DNA of 64,000 bases, taken from positions 5,562,963 through 5,626,962 of the forward strand of contig CM056562.1 of assembly GCA_029721515.1 (NCBI GenBank), in the 5' to 3' direction. Of this stretch, positions 15,001-30,000 are shown piece after piece (the stretch's first letter is position 1; the number at the start of each line of letters is the position of its first letter). The position numbers and the translations under genes are program-made. The notes beneath the pieces were generated by a model. It was not told where the DNA came from. It did no database searches and saw nothing but the letters and a program-made list of their open reading frames with translations. This DNA is from Synanceia verrucosa (Eukaryota; Chordata; Actinopteri; Perciformes; Synanceiidae).

Positions 15001-18000
15001 CTGTCAAATCACACCCAAATGGTTGATGCTTATACATCCCACTACCATGGAATATCGGACGCCACAGGGGAGTAACTCTATATTTGCAACAGCTAGACAG
15101 ACCCTTTCAATTCAATGGCCTCATGGTTAAAACATTTCTCTACAGTGTAGCAGTGCAGTAATCTGCCCAAAAATCTTCATAGAACATGTTTAAAATGGTT
15201 TATATGTTGCTCAACACTATTCAGAGCATGAATACAGCATCAAGCAACTATTTGTTATGTAAAGGCAGGTTGCAGCAGAGAATAAAGTCACTCTACCTGT
15301 GTGTGCTGTCATCCGAGCCTCTCTGTGCTTCGTTTAGGGAGCCAGGAAAGTCATGTGTGCATGTAAGTGTCTGTTTTTCTTTTCAGTCATCAAATAATAT
15401 CTAGCGATCAACCACACTACAGAGCAAATGAATGACCGAGCACACTGGAGCACTTACGATATAATGGAGACTATGAACAGCAATACTGCAGAGGAAGGCA
15501 CAGAATATTAACTCACCTTCTCAAGGTCAGGTTCCCTCAGTGCTAACGCCAGTTCATTATTATCCATAACAGAGGCTGCTGCCACAGCCAAAGGAGTGGC
15601 CCCACGCATGGATGGTGAAGCTGCGGGTTCAAGTCATAAAACATCTGTAACTAACTACATATAATGTCAGGAGATTGGGGCTTTTTATCACAGGGACAAG
15701 ATCCTAACACCTTTACAAAGTTATTTTTGTTCAAGTACAATTCCTCAACAAGACGAGATTACCTTGGTGAAACTTTCAATGTTAAATGTTTAAAATGTAA
15801 TGTCATCCTTGAAACAGTGCTACAAACTTGCCACAGTTAAATCAGCACCTCCTCTCTCCAAAAAAAACTAGACGTTATAGGCTTGGAGTTTCCGTTCCTC
15901 ATTAAGTGAGAGGATAAGACGTACCTAGACCAACACTGCTGTTATCCAGCAGGTAGCTGAGATGGTCAAACAAGGCTCCCTGATTATGACGGCTGATGCG
16001 GCAGAAATAACATAGGAATCGACAGCAGCTGGCCACCATCCTGGGAAAGGTAATCTACAAAAATAAAAATCAATGCATGGATATATATAAAAGTCAAATG
16101 TGAGGAGGCATAGGGTACAACTGGCTGTAGTGCAGGGAGTATTGCTTGTTAATGATGCACTTATGAATAACAACTTATTTTACCTTTTGCTTACTGATAG
16201 CAACCAACTAATGCAAATGACCTGCTTCTTTGTTACAGGCTTTTTATCCACATTATCGGTATAAATGTTAATTTCTCTCTCACCTTCGACTCCCCTTCTC
16301 CGAGGACATTAACCATCACCTCCATCACAGTCTCATGCATCCCCAGTGCCCTCATTAGATTTGGGTGCTGGTAAAAAACTTTATTGTTCATGATGTCCCT
16401 GTGCAAGAAACAGTGCATACAAAGAAAAATTACAAAAAACGACGTAATAATATTTCCTACAGCACAAATTATATTGCGATGCATATATGTTAGAAGTATA
16501 TTAGTATACTTGGTATTACAATAATCAAATAAAGCAAACCCCATACCCTAGCCTTCTAATCATCAGCTTCTCCTCTTCCTTCCCCATGCGAACACTGAGG
16601 AGGGAGCGGATTTGGTTCAGGGAGGACAGGAGGGCCATGGTGTCTTCTACTGATGCCTGGCTGATCGTATAGGCTCTGTAGAGGTGTCCTGCTATCTGAC
16701 CCCCCAGGCCCTGATACTGGCGGTGGAGCAATGAGAAGACGGCTCGAACCAGCTCAGGGTCCTGCATCTCAGTCTCTTGAGCCCAATGGACCATCGTCTC
16801 AGAGATGAGTGTTTTGAGGGACTCTAAAGGAGAAGTGAGCAAAGGTAGAAGACAAGAGCCTGAATATGTCAGGTTATTACTTTTTCAGACTTTTATGTGA
16901 CATTTATAGTTACATATAAATACATGTTACAACAGTACCTGTTATTACAATCAAAGGCACCACCTGGTTTTACAATCACCACTGGTCTTTGCTTATTACA
17001 GCTCAGCTGTTTCTGTATGGTATTGATCCTGATTCAAAAATTGTTACACAATGCCAATGTGCACACAAACTGATGAGACAAAATGTACAGAGTAAACAAG
17101 GTGGGTTTCACAGCATGGATTCACTTACTGGCACTCTGAGGTCTGCTCTCCTCCACTTCTATGGGGCTCTTCAGCCTCATGACTTTCGCCACTAGACTGA
17201 GAAGTCCACCTTTTAGGGACATCTCATCATTCTCTGCATCCTCACTGTCCAATTCGATGCCTGCACAAATAACAGCCAATAAGATGAGATTCACTCGGTG
17301 GCAGTCATGGTAAATGCCTTCTCAGAGTTTTTTCACAGCACTCTGGCTATGGCAAAAATAATGAATCAGTCAAATATAAATCGTGTTCCGACCACAGTGT
17401 GTGTTGAGCAGGTGATGGAAGTCTCGCAGGAGCTGTTGGATTTCCACGGGACATGGACAGTTCTCCTGCTGCTCATTCTTTCTGAAGTTCAGCAACATGT
17501 TGATCTAAAGACAGGTCACAGATGACACAAACAGTATAGAATAGAATTACTTTATTGATCCCAAATTGGGAAATTACTAGACAACTATTCCGAGAAATGC
17601 TACAGTTCTAATGTGAACCATGATTGTGTTTAGTGAATGTTTAGTGCACAGCTCCTGCAGAACAATGTAGAATTTTAGACCTTCATTTTCTCAGCTAACA
17701 TTCATAATAATTCAGTAACAACTGAGCACATTCAACCTGCTCCTGTGGAGGCGAGCGGAACTCCTTGGTCTTGCGAGCAGTGAGAGCAGCAGACATGTTG
17801 AGTGCTTGCATGACCTGGTTGTAGCGAAAGCGCTGGTTCTCCTGCAGCTGAGCCACAAAGTTGTCAGCGAAGGCAACCACAGCTTCTACCCTGTGGCGCA
17901 CCTGGCAATCACACAGGTAAGACAGAAGATGGCAGAGCTGGAAAAAAAAAAAGAAAGAAAAGAAAAACATGTTTTAATTCTTCCTTCATTCATCTGCAGC

Positions 18001-21000
18001 TAATCTCTGCTTCATGTTTCACCTCAAGTTTGACAGCTTCTGGAAGCTTCATTTGAAGGAGTCCTTGTTTCAGTGTTTCATCTACTTTTTTATTGTCCGT
18101 TTCATCATCACTCGCTTCTTCTTCATCATCATCATCATCATCATCATCCCTCTCCATGGTTTCAGCATCTATCGAGAAGACTCCCGGTTCTATCAGTTTC
18201 AGAACTTTCCCAACATCCTCATCTGCAAATACTCCCATAACCAGAAGGGTGTAGAACAATCTAATTAGGGGAACCAGCAGAAGCTCAATGCTGCCTCCGA
18301 CAGGATCCCTCACACCCTGACCCACAGCCCGTACTCCAGCAGTCAGCATCTCCACAGCCAGGTCCTTCAATACATCCAGAGGGATTTCTGGGCTATCTGT
18401 GCAGGCAATTTCACCTACACCATCTCCTTCCTTCCCATCAATCCTGACTAAACAAGGAGATGAGAAATGCATCTGTGGTCGAAGCGAAGTGCTGAGACCA
18501 GTGATGGAAATGCATTCTGGAGGTTGATCATCCTCCCCGTTAACACCATTAGCAGGGCTGGGATAAAGGCTGATTTGTCTTGTCTGGTCAGTCATAGGCA
18601 CAATGTATTCGTGGTTCATCATATGACATGCTGCAGCGTGGCTGTTGAGATGAACCTGAAGAAGAAGAATATCCATTTATTTAGTCTCTGAAGAGCACAG
18701 TTTCCTCATCCTGCTGCTGATGAATGTTACCTAAAAGAATAACTCAAACAAGCAATCACCTGGAAAAGGAGCTGATAAAATGAAAAGCGAAGTGGGCCAG
18801 GAAGGTGAGGGTTCTGAATGGCATGAAGGACCTGGGATTGGTCCACGTGAGTGCACAGGGCATGGCTAACTCTGGTGTTTCCAAGGGCGCATAAAGAGCA
18901 GTAGAGGAGGAGAGTGTGGTGGTGAAAGGTCAAGAGGTCATCAAGTTCTGACAGCTCCAAAATGTCAACAGACCTAGATGCAAGTCATCAAAAAGTAAAA
19001 ACAATTTCAGTATTTCTTGCTCAAAATAAAATTGAAGTTCTAGTTGGTAACTTGGCACAAACGTGCCACCAAATGCTACAGCGTGTTGCACTGTTGATAT
19101 ATCGATTATACACTAAACAAGTGCATGCAGCCTGATGCTTGCAGACAGGTCTGGAGTGGGAGAACAAAATGGCCCTGGCATTTTTGGCTTAGACCGGCCC
19201 CTCATAATTAGCGGAGCACAACTGACTAGTAATTGATGCACTGTATGTCTTCCCCGAAAGGTACTTTACTATTGTAACGTTTTGGCCTAGGGAAAATGGT
19301 GCAATATTTAAAGCAAGAATCCCTCGTTACTAGGGTGAAAACTGCCATAATCGTCAGATTCTCAAATTTCCGATGGTACCTGAACACCCCTTGTTGCACC
19401 GTTAACTTCAGAACTTGTTCCTGCCTATTCACATAACTACTTAACGTTACGTCCATCACCTCAGCTCAGTCCCCCTGCATTATCCTAACGTTACTACCTG
19501 CTTACCTGGTGTGCTACCCACTCACTCTCCTTGGGTTTGATCTCTGGCTGCTCTCTGGCTTCAACCTGGGAGGAGGAGAAGGAGGCTATAGCAGCACCGC
19601 CACCTCCAGTGAATATGTTGCTTATTTTTGCACATTTTGCAGTATCAGCTGCGAGATTCTTTAACCTCTTTGCCCTCATTTTCTCTGCACCCCCTTTGTT
19701 ACGCTTTGCTTTCTCCATCTCTAAAGCACTGTGGAAACTTGCACACATAAGTGCAGGGAAGGGGTGGGGCCGCGATGATTGGTTCAGTCTACAGTCAGAT
19801 GCGCCCATTTGCACCCACAGATGTGTCTCCACTAAATCGTGGGCCGGTCTCAAGTTAATATTGCATTGAAAAAAAAAAAAAAAAGAACGACAGCATCGCC
19901 CCTCGAGGACGCTCGGCCCACCGGGAAAATGCCCGGTATGCCAGATGGCCAGTCCAGGCCTGCTTGCAGATCACAGCAGCACATAAGGAATGGTGGATGA
20001 TAACAACACATCCATAAATACTGTGTGCTAAAAATCTGAAAGCCAAGTAGCTCTTTCACCTGTTCTCATCAGGTATCTGAAGGGTCATGACTTGCAGGGG
20101 CTCATGGCACTGGACTCTCCAACCGTGGCGCTCATCTGGCCGATCCACCATCACCTTTAATGCTCGGTCTGGTACTCTGGTCCATGAAACTGGGACGAGA
20201 TGCTGGACCTGAAACCTTGGAGGACATAGAGGTGTGGCATTCCTTCTTTGGCTGCGAAGCAGACCTGCTGACAGTGGCATCGTATTCTGGATGGACAGGA
20301 AGACAAACACAGCGAAACGGTACAACAGACCACAAAACTTTATAAAGACTGCTTGAAACAATGACTGAGAAGTTCTAGCTAAGAAGCACAGAGCAGAAAC
20401 TCTTCAACCTAATTAAATACTGATCCAATTTGTCAACAATAACAAATTTCTGAGCATACTTTTTTACGTTTATCACCATGGAGAGTAGATGAGGGTAAAA
20501 GCAAAAGACACATCTTCCTGAGGTCTTTGACAGGATTAAATATTAAAAGCTACTTTACCTTGATGCGTCCCATTTCAAACTGGACCATGTTGGTTGTGGT
20601 GGGCTTGACAAAGACAGCCGGAAACAGCTTTGTACTGGCTTCCACCTGATTAACGGTGAAACCATATTAACTCAGTTCAATAATGCAATGCTGCAATGTC
20701 AAACATCACTCACTATAATTACTTTACGAGGTTATTTTTTTTCCCCAAGCACAACAGATATATCTCAATATTAAGATAAATGTGTATTAAATTTCCATTG
20801 ATAAGCATATATTACATGAAAAACACATACTCCATTCAGAAGAAAAATACAGATTAGTGTGAACAAATCACTGTGTGACCTACTTGATAGAAGGTGGCCA
20901 TGTCCACTCCACTGGAGGTGAAGGTGAGCAGCCCAGTTGCTGTGTCAATTAAACAGCCAATTTCCAACCCTGCACTTCTCCGACTCTGAGACAGGCCTGT

Positions 21001-21052
21001 TGCCTCTCCAGCACACACCATGTAACAGTTGCCCCGCTTCACACTGGTACAG

Positions 21053-21095
<43 letters not shown>

Positions 21096-24000
21096 CACAC
21101 ACACATACATACATACACATGCATTCAAAAGGTTAGAAAAGGTCAAGGTTAAGTTTTCCTCTGGTAAAACTGCTGCAATTCATCTTCAGTTTAGATTTTA
21201 TTTGTCCAGTAACCATGAGCACTTTTTGAGTGAGAGAAGGTTTTGCAACTTGGTGTCATTTGGGAGAAAACATTTTATCATGAAAATGCACAATTTAATT
21301 TCAGTATTCCATAAAAGAATACTTGCTCGTATATATTGTCAATTACATTAAGCGTCGGTAGTTTGCTGATTTGAAACCAATGCAATCCATTTTTTACATA
21401 TGCAAATATAGTATTGATGATGCAGTAGCATCTGCTCTGCATAATTACAATTAATATTTAAATTCTTGGTGAAGTCATCCATAAAGACAACATTGGTGTA
21501 CACGAACCTTTCCTGGACTTTGCCACTGTCATCTCCGAGGGTGACAGTCACAGTGAGGACACTGTCAGGGTCGAAAGTCACGTTGTGTTGATGAAAGTCT
21601 GAGGTCACCCAGCCGACCCACACATTAAATGGCTCCTGTCCTGGAAGAACCCTCACTGAATAGTAATACTGAAACAGAGAGGTCATCAGGTGGTGTGATT
21701 GCTTGGTATTTGAATTTTGCGTTCAGCTTTTTTTTTTTTTTTATTGTGACTAATTGTATCGTTGAGAGGAGCTGAAGAGCTACCCAATGTATGTGAAATT
21801 AGTTTTATTTTAGTGCACTATGAGGTTGAAGTGTCTTCAAATATTCTATCTTTTCTGTTGTTATTTATGGGCATTATTGAATTATTATAGAAATAACAAT
21901 ACATTATATTTTGTATTCTTAGTAGCACTGATATGTTGGCATATTCTGTGGTTGCGATGAGATGAGAAAATCAAAGCCTTACTCTGGAGCTCTGGATAAG
22001 GTGATCATAGTTATCCTTGTCGACTACAACATCTTCTAGAAGCCGTGCGGACGAGTTGCTGCTGACTAGGTCTGGTTTTGTCCTCTTCAGCATGAACCTT
22101 GCAAAACACAAATGTGAGTTTCTACACAGCATATTGAACTTTACTGTTTCCCATACTCTATATTATCCACTTTTTAGTTGCTCTACAACCTACCGTTGCT
22201 TCAGTCTTGATGTTTTGTCGTGACTATGATCTTTATGGTTGAGCTCGTCTCTTGAGCCAGCAAAGCTGTGGGCCGACTTCATCAGCACTTCAAAGTCAGA
22301 GTCCACCTCCTCCTGCTCTTTCCTTCCTAAAAGGACAACAGGAATTAATTACAGCAGGGCCCTGGGGAGCTTAAGCAGAACAACACAGCAAGGTCGCCAT
22401 GGCAATATCAGCAAGCTGAATAACTGCAAAGAACTGTTGCACTGTTCTTATAATTTAACTAACTCTGTATACCGTATATGACTAACACACTGCACCCAAA
22501 CCTGGAGAGAGCGAGCTGGAGGCCACAGGAAGTACGCTCCCCGCAGGGCTCGTGAGGATGGGAGCACATTGAATGAACATGCTGAGCCGATAAAAGCCCA
22601 TCTCACTGCCTCCGCCATGGTGTGCAAACAACCGCTGAGAAACCCTCAGGCTGGATAAGGAATCCTTTGAGCCACTGACTCTCGTGACCTTGAATAAGAT
22701 TTGAACAAGGTTTTCAGGATCAGTGCTGTCAATCAATCAGTGTTGGACGCGACTCTGGATCCCATAGAGTCACTGCACCATACGACATGCTTTAGGGAAC
22801 ATATTAATTAAGCTACTAGGTAAACTTAATGACTGGTAAATTAACCTGTAGGTTGTGATCATCAGACAATATGGAGGTAAACTGAGGCCATTTCCAACTC
22901 ATCCACAGGGATGGGTCTCGGGACATGTTGACAGCAAATGGTTTGTAGCCCTCTTGCAGGCCACACACACTAAAGTACTGCAGAGAGTCCACTTGGCGGC
23001 CCAGATTCAGCCTTCCCACCTGGTTCACCCCAACACTGACCACAGGTAACAGGCCTAAGATATATGGGGAGAGAAAAAAAGTCTGGACCTTCTCGAGAAA
23101 GAGATATTACTGTCACATTAAAACACCTTCAGTGTAATAAACAGTAACTCAGAGTGAAATAAACTGTATTAAGCCAAAAACTCTCCCAGACCGTCTCCAA
23201 TGTCAAAGTCCTTGGCAGCCAGCTCTGATCCTCTGTCATTAAACAGCACCTCTCCATTGAGCGTGACCATCATGGTGCGTTCAGACATGTCCACCAAGCA
23301 ACCCACTATATCGCCTCGCTGCCATGGACGTCCCAGTGGCTCAACACCCTGATGATACCACTGAGCCTGAAAGCAAAGGAGGACAAGGTGTCAAAAAGAA
23401 TAACAATTACCGGCTTGCCGGTGTGCACATCTGTTAAACACCCTGTGCAATAAAGTTTACTCTGTACATAGTCTAACATCCACTGTGTTACATTTGGACG
23501 TTTCCTTTATATATATTCAGTATTTATCCTTGTTGCAAATTCATATTTGTATATATGTATATAGAAGCTCTATAATTTCATTGTACAATGGTATAATGAC
23601 AATAAAGATCATTCTGTTCTTCTAGTTTCAACAACACAACTTGAAACACTTTAACAACACTTTATCTCTTAGTTTTAAAGAAACATTTATCATCAATCAA
23701 CCATCATTCCTCTATCTGCTCCACGGTCATCAGGGTTGAATGATGCGCGGTTTCTCCTCTAGTTAGAGACTATAGAAGTGGATTATTGGTGACTGTTGAA
23801 GCTCGTAAACTGATCAGGAAGCCTCGATCAACAACATATGAACATCAGAGCAGCCACAGTGATCAATGAGGGGGATTGATAGAGTTTATTAGTGGATATA
23901 AAGGCCAAAACAGACTCAGAGCAGACTGTGTGGAGGTCTCCAAGGACCGTATGCGCAAAGCTCAAATTTTATGTCCATGCGGAGTCACACAAAACATTGC

Positions 24001-27000
24001 CCGGCATGTATTTTTCACATCAACAGAGGCTCTGTAGCCTCGGGACGCCGAAGTAGAAACTAGTCTGGTTGTTTATGCTTCCTGTCACTACTGGATCAAC
24101 CGACCATTTGAGCCGCTAAAATGCCCAAAATGCATTGCTGGAGACATTCAGAGGTATTCTGCACTGCAGATGGATTAATTGTGTTTAATTGTTTTAATCA
24201 CATTAATTATGATGATAGATTAATCCACGTTAACGCATTAATTCCGACAGCCCTAATATCATTATATGGGGTATGGCCAAAAACCTTTCATCACCAAATG
24301 CTACCCAGTTCATCCTTGCCAAATTTGAATTATTTTCCTCCAGGTGTCCCTGAGATAAGCGTGAAGGTCTAATACAAGAAAAGAAAAACAAGTAACAAGA
24401 AACTCAACTCAGCAGATAACCATTGCTGTACTTTGTTTTTGTCATTTAAGTGCCTTTGAATATCATGCAACTAGCCCAGCAGAACTGGCACTGTTCTGTG
24501 TTTTTGGTTAAGCACCAAGTGGAAGTTACATGTTTGTGTCTGTAAGCTGAAATTAGTCATTCTGTTCAGACTTTGTAATATCTTAATTTCTATTCCTCTC
24601 ATTAGATGGCCCTATAAAACACTGTGTGGCATTACAGCCAGAACTCACCATGCTATATACTGTGAGAGTAAATATAAAAAATACTGTGGAAACAGAAAAA
24701 TATTTCTATTGAAACAAATATATACATGGAGGTTTAAATAAAGTCACCCTGTGATCTGAGTTAATGCCATTTTAACAAAAATGTCAGCCATGTGGTGGTA
24801 ATATTAAGGACTGTCAGATTTGAATATCTCACCTCAAATCCATTGAAGACAAACGCCTGGTCATCTGAACCAAGCTCTTTTTCTGGGGTGCAGGCGGGTC
24901 GTGCCCAGCCCACTTTCATATTCCCAGCTGTCACAATTTCAAATTCAAAATACCACTTCCCCTGGGTCACCGAGTATGATTTATCTGGTCTGAACACTCT
25001 GTATTTCTCAGCGGAGAAGATACATGGATTTGATAATGTGTCTGTAAACCCAGGAAACAGAAAAAAAAATCTTGGTTATCTGCTAAAACAACAGATTTGC
25101 ATTGAATTACCATTCCCAGATACAGTGTATCTTTGCAGGCCAACACTGACAAATTTTTGCAGTATTGTTAACATTCTGGAAAACAGTGCGACTAACATTC
25201 TTTTAGGTGGTAACAAACCAAGCCTTGTCTTAATTAAGCTTTCATGTATCGTCCTCAGTGAAATGAACTGAGCTATAGCAGACAGCAGATGACAGGGCTT
25301 TGAGACGTACTGCGCTCCGGGTTGAGAGGCTCCAAGCTGAAACCATAGGCCAGCAGAGTACAGACAGCCTCCCTGACTCGCTCCCTGCTCACTCTCCTAC
25401 TCCTTTCATCAAGAAGGCTGTAGGGCACGAGGTGAGAGCTACGCTTTGCTTTCACATCCTAAAAACACAGATGCAAAGAGCTATAACTCCATTTTTATAT
25501 TTTTCAGAGAACAGTGTCAGTGCATTTATGTTGTGTTTGAGAAATATTTAAAAAGTTGCAAATGCAGTGCTTCCTCAGCAGTCTGACTAATACAGCACAG
25601 AACATAAACCTGTTGGGCTCCATAGGTCCATCCCTGTTTGATTCGCTCTCTGGCCCATACATTGTGATCATTCTCTGCCAGCAAGTTAACCGCTTCCTCT
25701 TGGGCTGGGCTCAGTAAAACCTGGCTCAAGTCTACTGGAGCCGGTCTATAACCACTGGGTTGCTCATACCTGAGAAAGGAAATAAAAAAGGACATATGTC
25801 AACATGGATTACATTCAGAAATATTGTTAAATATGTAAGTGGTGATGATGCAGTTTGAGCATTTACAGTATTCATGAATAACATTATCAGAAATAATCTA
25901 CCCAAGGCAAATTAGACAGAACATAAATCATTCATGGTGCTTCAAAAAACAGTGACAACCATGCTTGATATGCACAAGGACTCCAGACAAAATGCAAGTA
26001 AATGTGTACTTACTTGGAGGCAAGTCTTGAGTATTTGACTTTCATCTCAGCGTGGTCATCAGTCAAACCAATGTGGAAACCAAGAGCAAGGAGAGTCCTC
26101 CAGTAGAAAAACAAACAAAACCATTCATCAAAATGAGCTTCAGAAACAATACAATACAATTCACAAAGTTGAGAACATTTTGTGCATGGCTTGATGCAGA
26201 CAGCAGTCATTTCACCTGAGGGTGTCCTCAGCCACATGAAGCTGCTGGTTCCTTTCCTGCTCGGACAGCTTGGAGAACTCCACCAAACAGGGATCATGCC
26301 TTTTCACTTCATCTCTTACCTGTTTGATAAAAGCCAACAGATTTTTAACACAGCAGGTAAAACTGAAGTGAGCTGACATCACATACTGTGTGACTACTAT
26401 ACTCTTACATACAATATGACAAGGTGATTTATCTCATGCATTGTAATGAAATTATTGATGTGGTGTTTCTTTTCTTACAGGTCCATGAGTCCATCCAAGA
26501 TCAATCTCGCCCATCGCCCAGAGTTCATGCATATTCTCAGCCATTTTTTCAAGGATATCCTCAAGTTGTGGGGGCAAAATCACCTATTGGGTAATATTAG
26601 TTGAGGTAACCAAACTACACTGATAGGGTGTATTTCAACAAAAGGGTCAACTTTGGTTTGATACTTTTATATCCAATTCAATATCATATTTGTCTGAATC
26701 TTAAATAGCTACCTGTGCAAAACAATTTGACCATAGAGATTTTTTTACCTTGCTGATGTCTACTGCTGTGGGACTAAAGGTCACTGGAGTGGCAGGTACT
26801 AAGGGGCCAGTGAGCTCTTGTTTCCCCTCTCCATGATCTAAGATGTATTTCTGACATGGCTCCAGCTTCAGCTTGACTCGTGGCAGCAGGGCTTCAGAGC
26901 ACGGAGCAAAACCTGGTGGAGGCAGGAAGCGAAACTCTCCGTGCCGTCCCCCGAACAGAAAACGAACCCTGATTTCCAGAAATAGGACAAGCAAGACATT

Positions 27001-30000
27001 TACTATGTGAATCTGGTGCCCTCATAAGAATGATGTTTCAGTTAAGTTTTGATTTTTGATATTAACATTTATTATTCTTTGCCTTCAGCCTACAGCAAAA
27101 GTAACAACTGAGCAAAAACACATCTCCACGACTGACTTGACTCCAGCAGAGAAACTGATAACAGGATAAAGAAGTCCATCAGCACTGAAGTTCTCCAGCA
27201 TGCCCTGCACAGGTAGACCGTTGACCCGGAAGGAGATGCAGGGAGCAGTGAGGTCAAGACAGCAGCTGACCACATCGCCATCTTTGAGCAGATGAGGGAA
27301 GGGAGAGTTCACCCTGCGGCCGACACAACCTGAGAGTCAAAGGAGACAAAGCCTTGTTTTTAGTTTCTTCTAAACTCAAACTGAGTGCAGTGAAACATTT
27401 TTAAGATTTAAGGACTTACAATACTTCACCAAGTCAAACTCCAACAACTAAAAAAAATAAAATGCAGGTTTTCCTGTTTGTTTGATCTTAATGTGGCATA
27501 AATAAATGTTTGTCAAAAGCAAGCAGTATGGTTTAGGGCCCGACTGATTAATCGGACAGTCAATTTAATCGGCCGATTATGGCCCTTTTCAAAATAATCC
27601 AGATCTCTCAGAATTCTGCCACCCTGACAAAACTGACATAATCATAATCATCATTCAGTGAGCCAGTCTGATACCGTAGACTGAATTCTGACTCTCTTTT
27701 GATCACATCCTCACCTGACCAGAGATGAAGCCCATCAAATCCATATGAGCAAAGGTCGTCTCCCACCCCGTTGCCCCCCCAGCCTTCACCTCCTGTGGGC
27801 CTGGGCTGGTAGCCCTCAGTGAATGCCCAGCCAACACGCAGGTGTGTAGATTCAGGTGTGAGGAAGGAGTCAACATGATCCACTACCAGCTCATAGTACC
27901 ACCTCCGATGCTGGGCTGAAGCGTCCCCCAAAGCCAAAAAGATGTTTGGTCTTATACTGTGATGGGGACACACAAACAACTTTAAGTAAGATGTACAGTA
28001 ATATTTTGTTTGATTACAGTGTATTTAATATGCTGCAATATTAATTTAAAACACCTCCTAAACCACTCCTTCCAAAAATTCAAGCACTGAACTGAAACAC
28101 ATGTACACACCTTGTGTTAAGTTAGACAAAACAGACTAATACTGAAACACTCTAAAAGTAGAGTGTAGATATTTATATGGCAGGTAGGGAAGCAGAGGGA
28201 TGCGTAAGAGCGTGCTGCTCCTGTGAGACTGCTACGGGTTGGTGACGTTTTTTGTAACTTCAATATTCAATAAAAATGAGAGCTATGGAAAAAATCCCTG
28301 CTTGAATGTTGTTACTCATTTCTCCAGCCAGCTTTTCACCTCAATCCTGTTGGGCACAGCACATTGTTATGAATATACAGTATAAATGAATGAGCAAATA
28401 CAGAATCAGGCTCTAGTCAAGAAGGGCTGGCCTTCTGCTCTCACAATATGAATAATGAAACTGAAATACCACAGAAAATGTATAAGCAGAGTACGATAAT
28501 AAGATACACAGGTATGTGGACAAGAAAATCACCAATATGTTGCTGGAATTAAGTCTGCCCAACACAGTGTCTAGGGAATAAATGTCACTTCATATAGTGA
28601 TGCTAACCTTGTCCTTGACAGAGTTCACGTGACAGTGAAGACATGAGGGAAGACAGAAGGAACTGAGAGAATGGGAAATGGACACAAAGAGAAACATATA
28701 ATGGTTAAGATGCTGTAAGAGATAAAAATGGATCATAGAAATGGAGAGAGGAATATGAAGTATGGGCAAAGGGACATGTGGAAGAATTGAAAAATTGTGT
28801 TGGGCAAGGAGAAGATGGAAAAGAGAAAAGAAATAGATGGGATAAAGGAAATGCGAAGGAAAACAGATGCACTAACGAGGCACTTAGTTGAAAAAGAGTA
28901 GAAGTGATAGAATGAGAAATGGCTTGGAGGAGAAGAGAGCTGAGAATGGACTGAGCAGGTGCGAAGACTATGAAACAAAATAAGCAATAAGGCCTGAGGA
29001 ACGAAATGGACTGCTGATAGAGAAAAGCATGATAAAAGAAGGCAGCTGCAACGGAAGAAAGGGCAGATGGAGTAAAAAAAAAAAACAAGCTCAAAGGAAA
29101 AGGGAAGTGGAAACTGCCCATAAGAAGATCAGGCATGCACAAAATATTCAGAGATGAAATATGATGAAACTGGATAAAAAATGTCTAAAGATTAACTCTG
29201 TGAGCCATACCACCTCAGGCAGCAAGAAACTTTTCAAAAATCACACTGAAAGAGAAATCTGTGTCCAGACATCAACACTATTGGTCTGATCTAAAAAGCA
29301 ACAAAGCAACAAATTAAGAGACGACACTGAAGAACGCAAATAGTTCTTCAATTAACTCAAGCCTGTCAGAGAAAAAATGAGTGCTGTACTGCGGAGACAT
29401 CGGAAATATTTTATGCGTCAAGGATGTGGATATAATTACAGCGAGCCAGAGACCTGCAGCAGAGCGCTCCACAGTTGACAAATAGCACTCAGCCAAAGTA
29501 GGCTGCACAAGTAAGAATGAAAAGCCAGAGACACAGAAGTCCTCATTCAGGAAACAAAAGAAGGGACAGAATATGGGAACAGGGGCAGTTTCTAGTCTAA
29601 TATAGCACTACTAAGTGAAGTCTCTCCTTCTTTGGATTCGGCAGACTACATGCTGCAAATATTCAAGTAAGGAAAATACTTTTCAAGTTTATAATTATTA
29701 AATATACTGTAAATGTGCTCATTAACAATATTGTGCTAAAACTTTCAGTCATATCGTCTATCCCTGTCTCTGATATAACATTCTAACATCTTTTGTATGT
29801 CTGTTTTTTGTACGAAGGAAATGACAAGCATCCAACAGTAAAGCCACATTTAAACACAGAGGAATGATTCAGAGCTAAAACAAAGTAGTCATAATTAGAG
29901 ACAACATAGTGTACCTGGTGACCTGATTAGCCAAACGTGTTTGGAGCAGCAGATCTCTGTCTGGCAGCAGTTTGTCACAGATGAGGCTCTGGTTGGAGCG

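Noticed and set aside
28705..29142. 145-codon Phe/Ser-rich frame
   Set aside because: Reverse strand of a purine-rich block; composition alone explains it.
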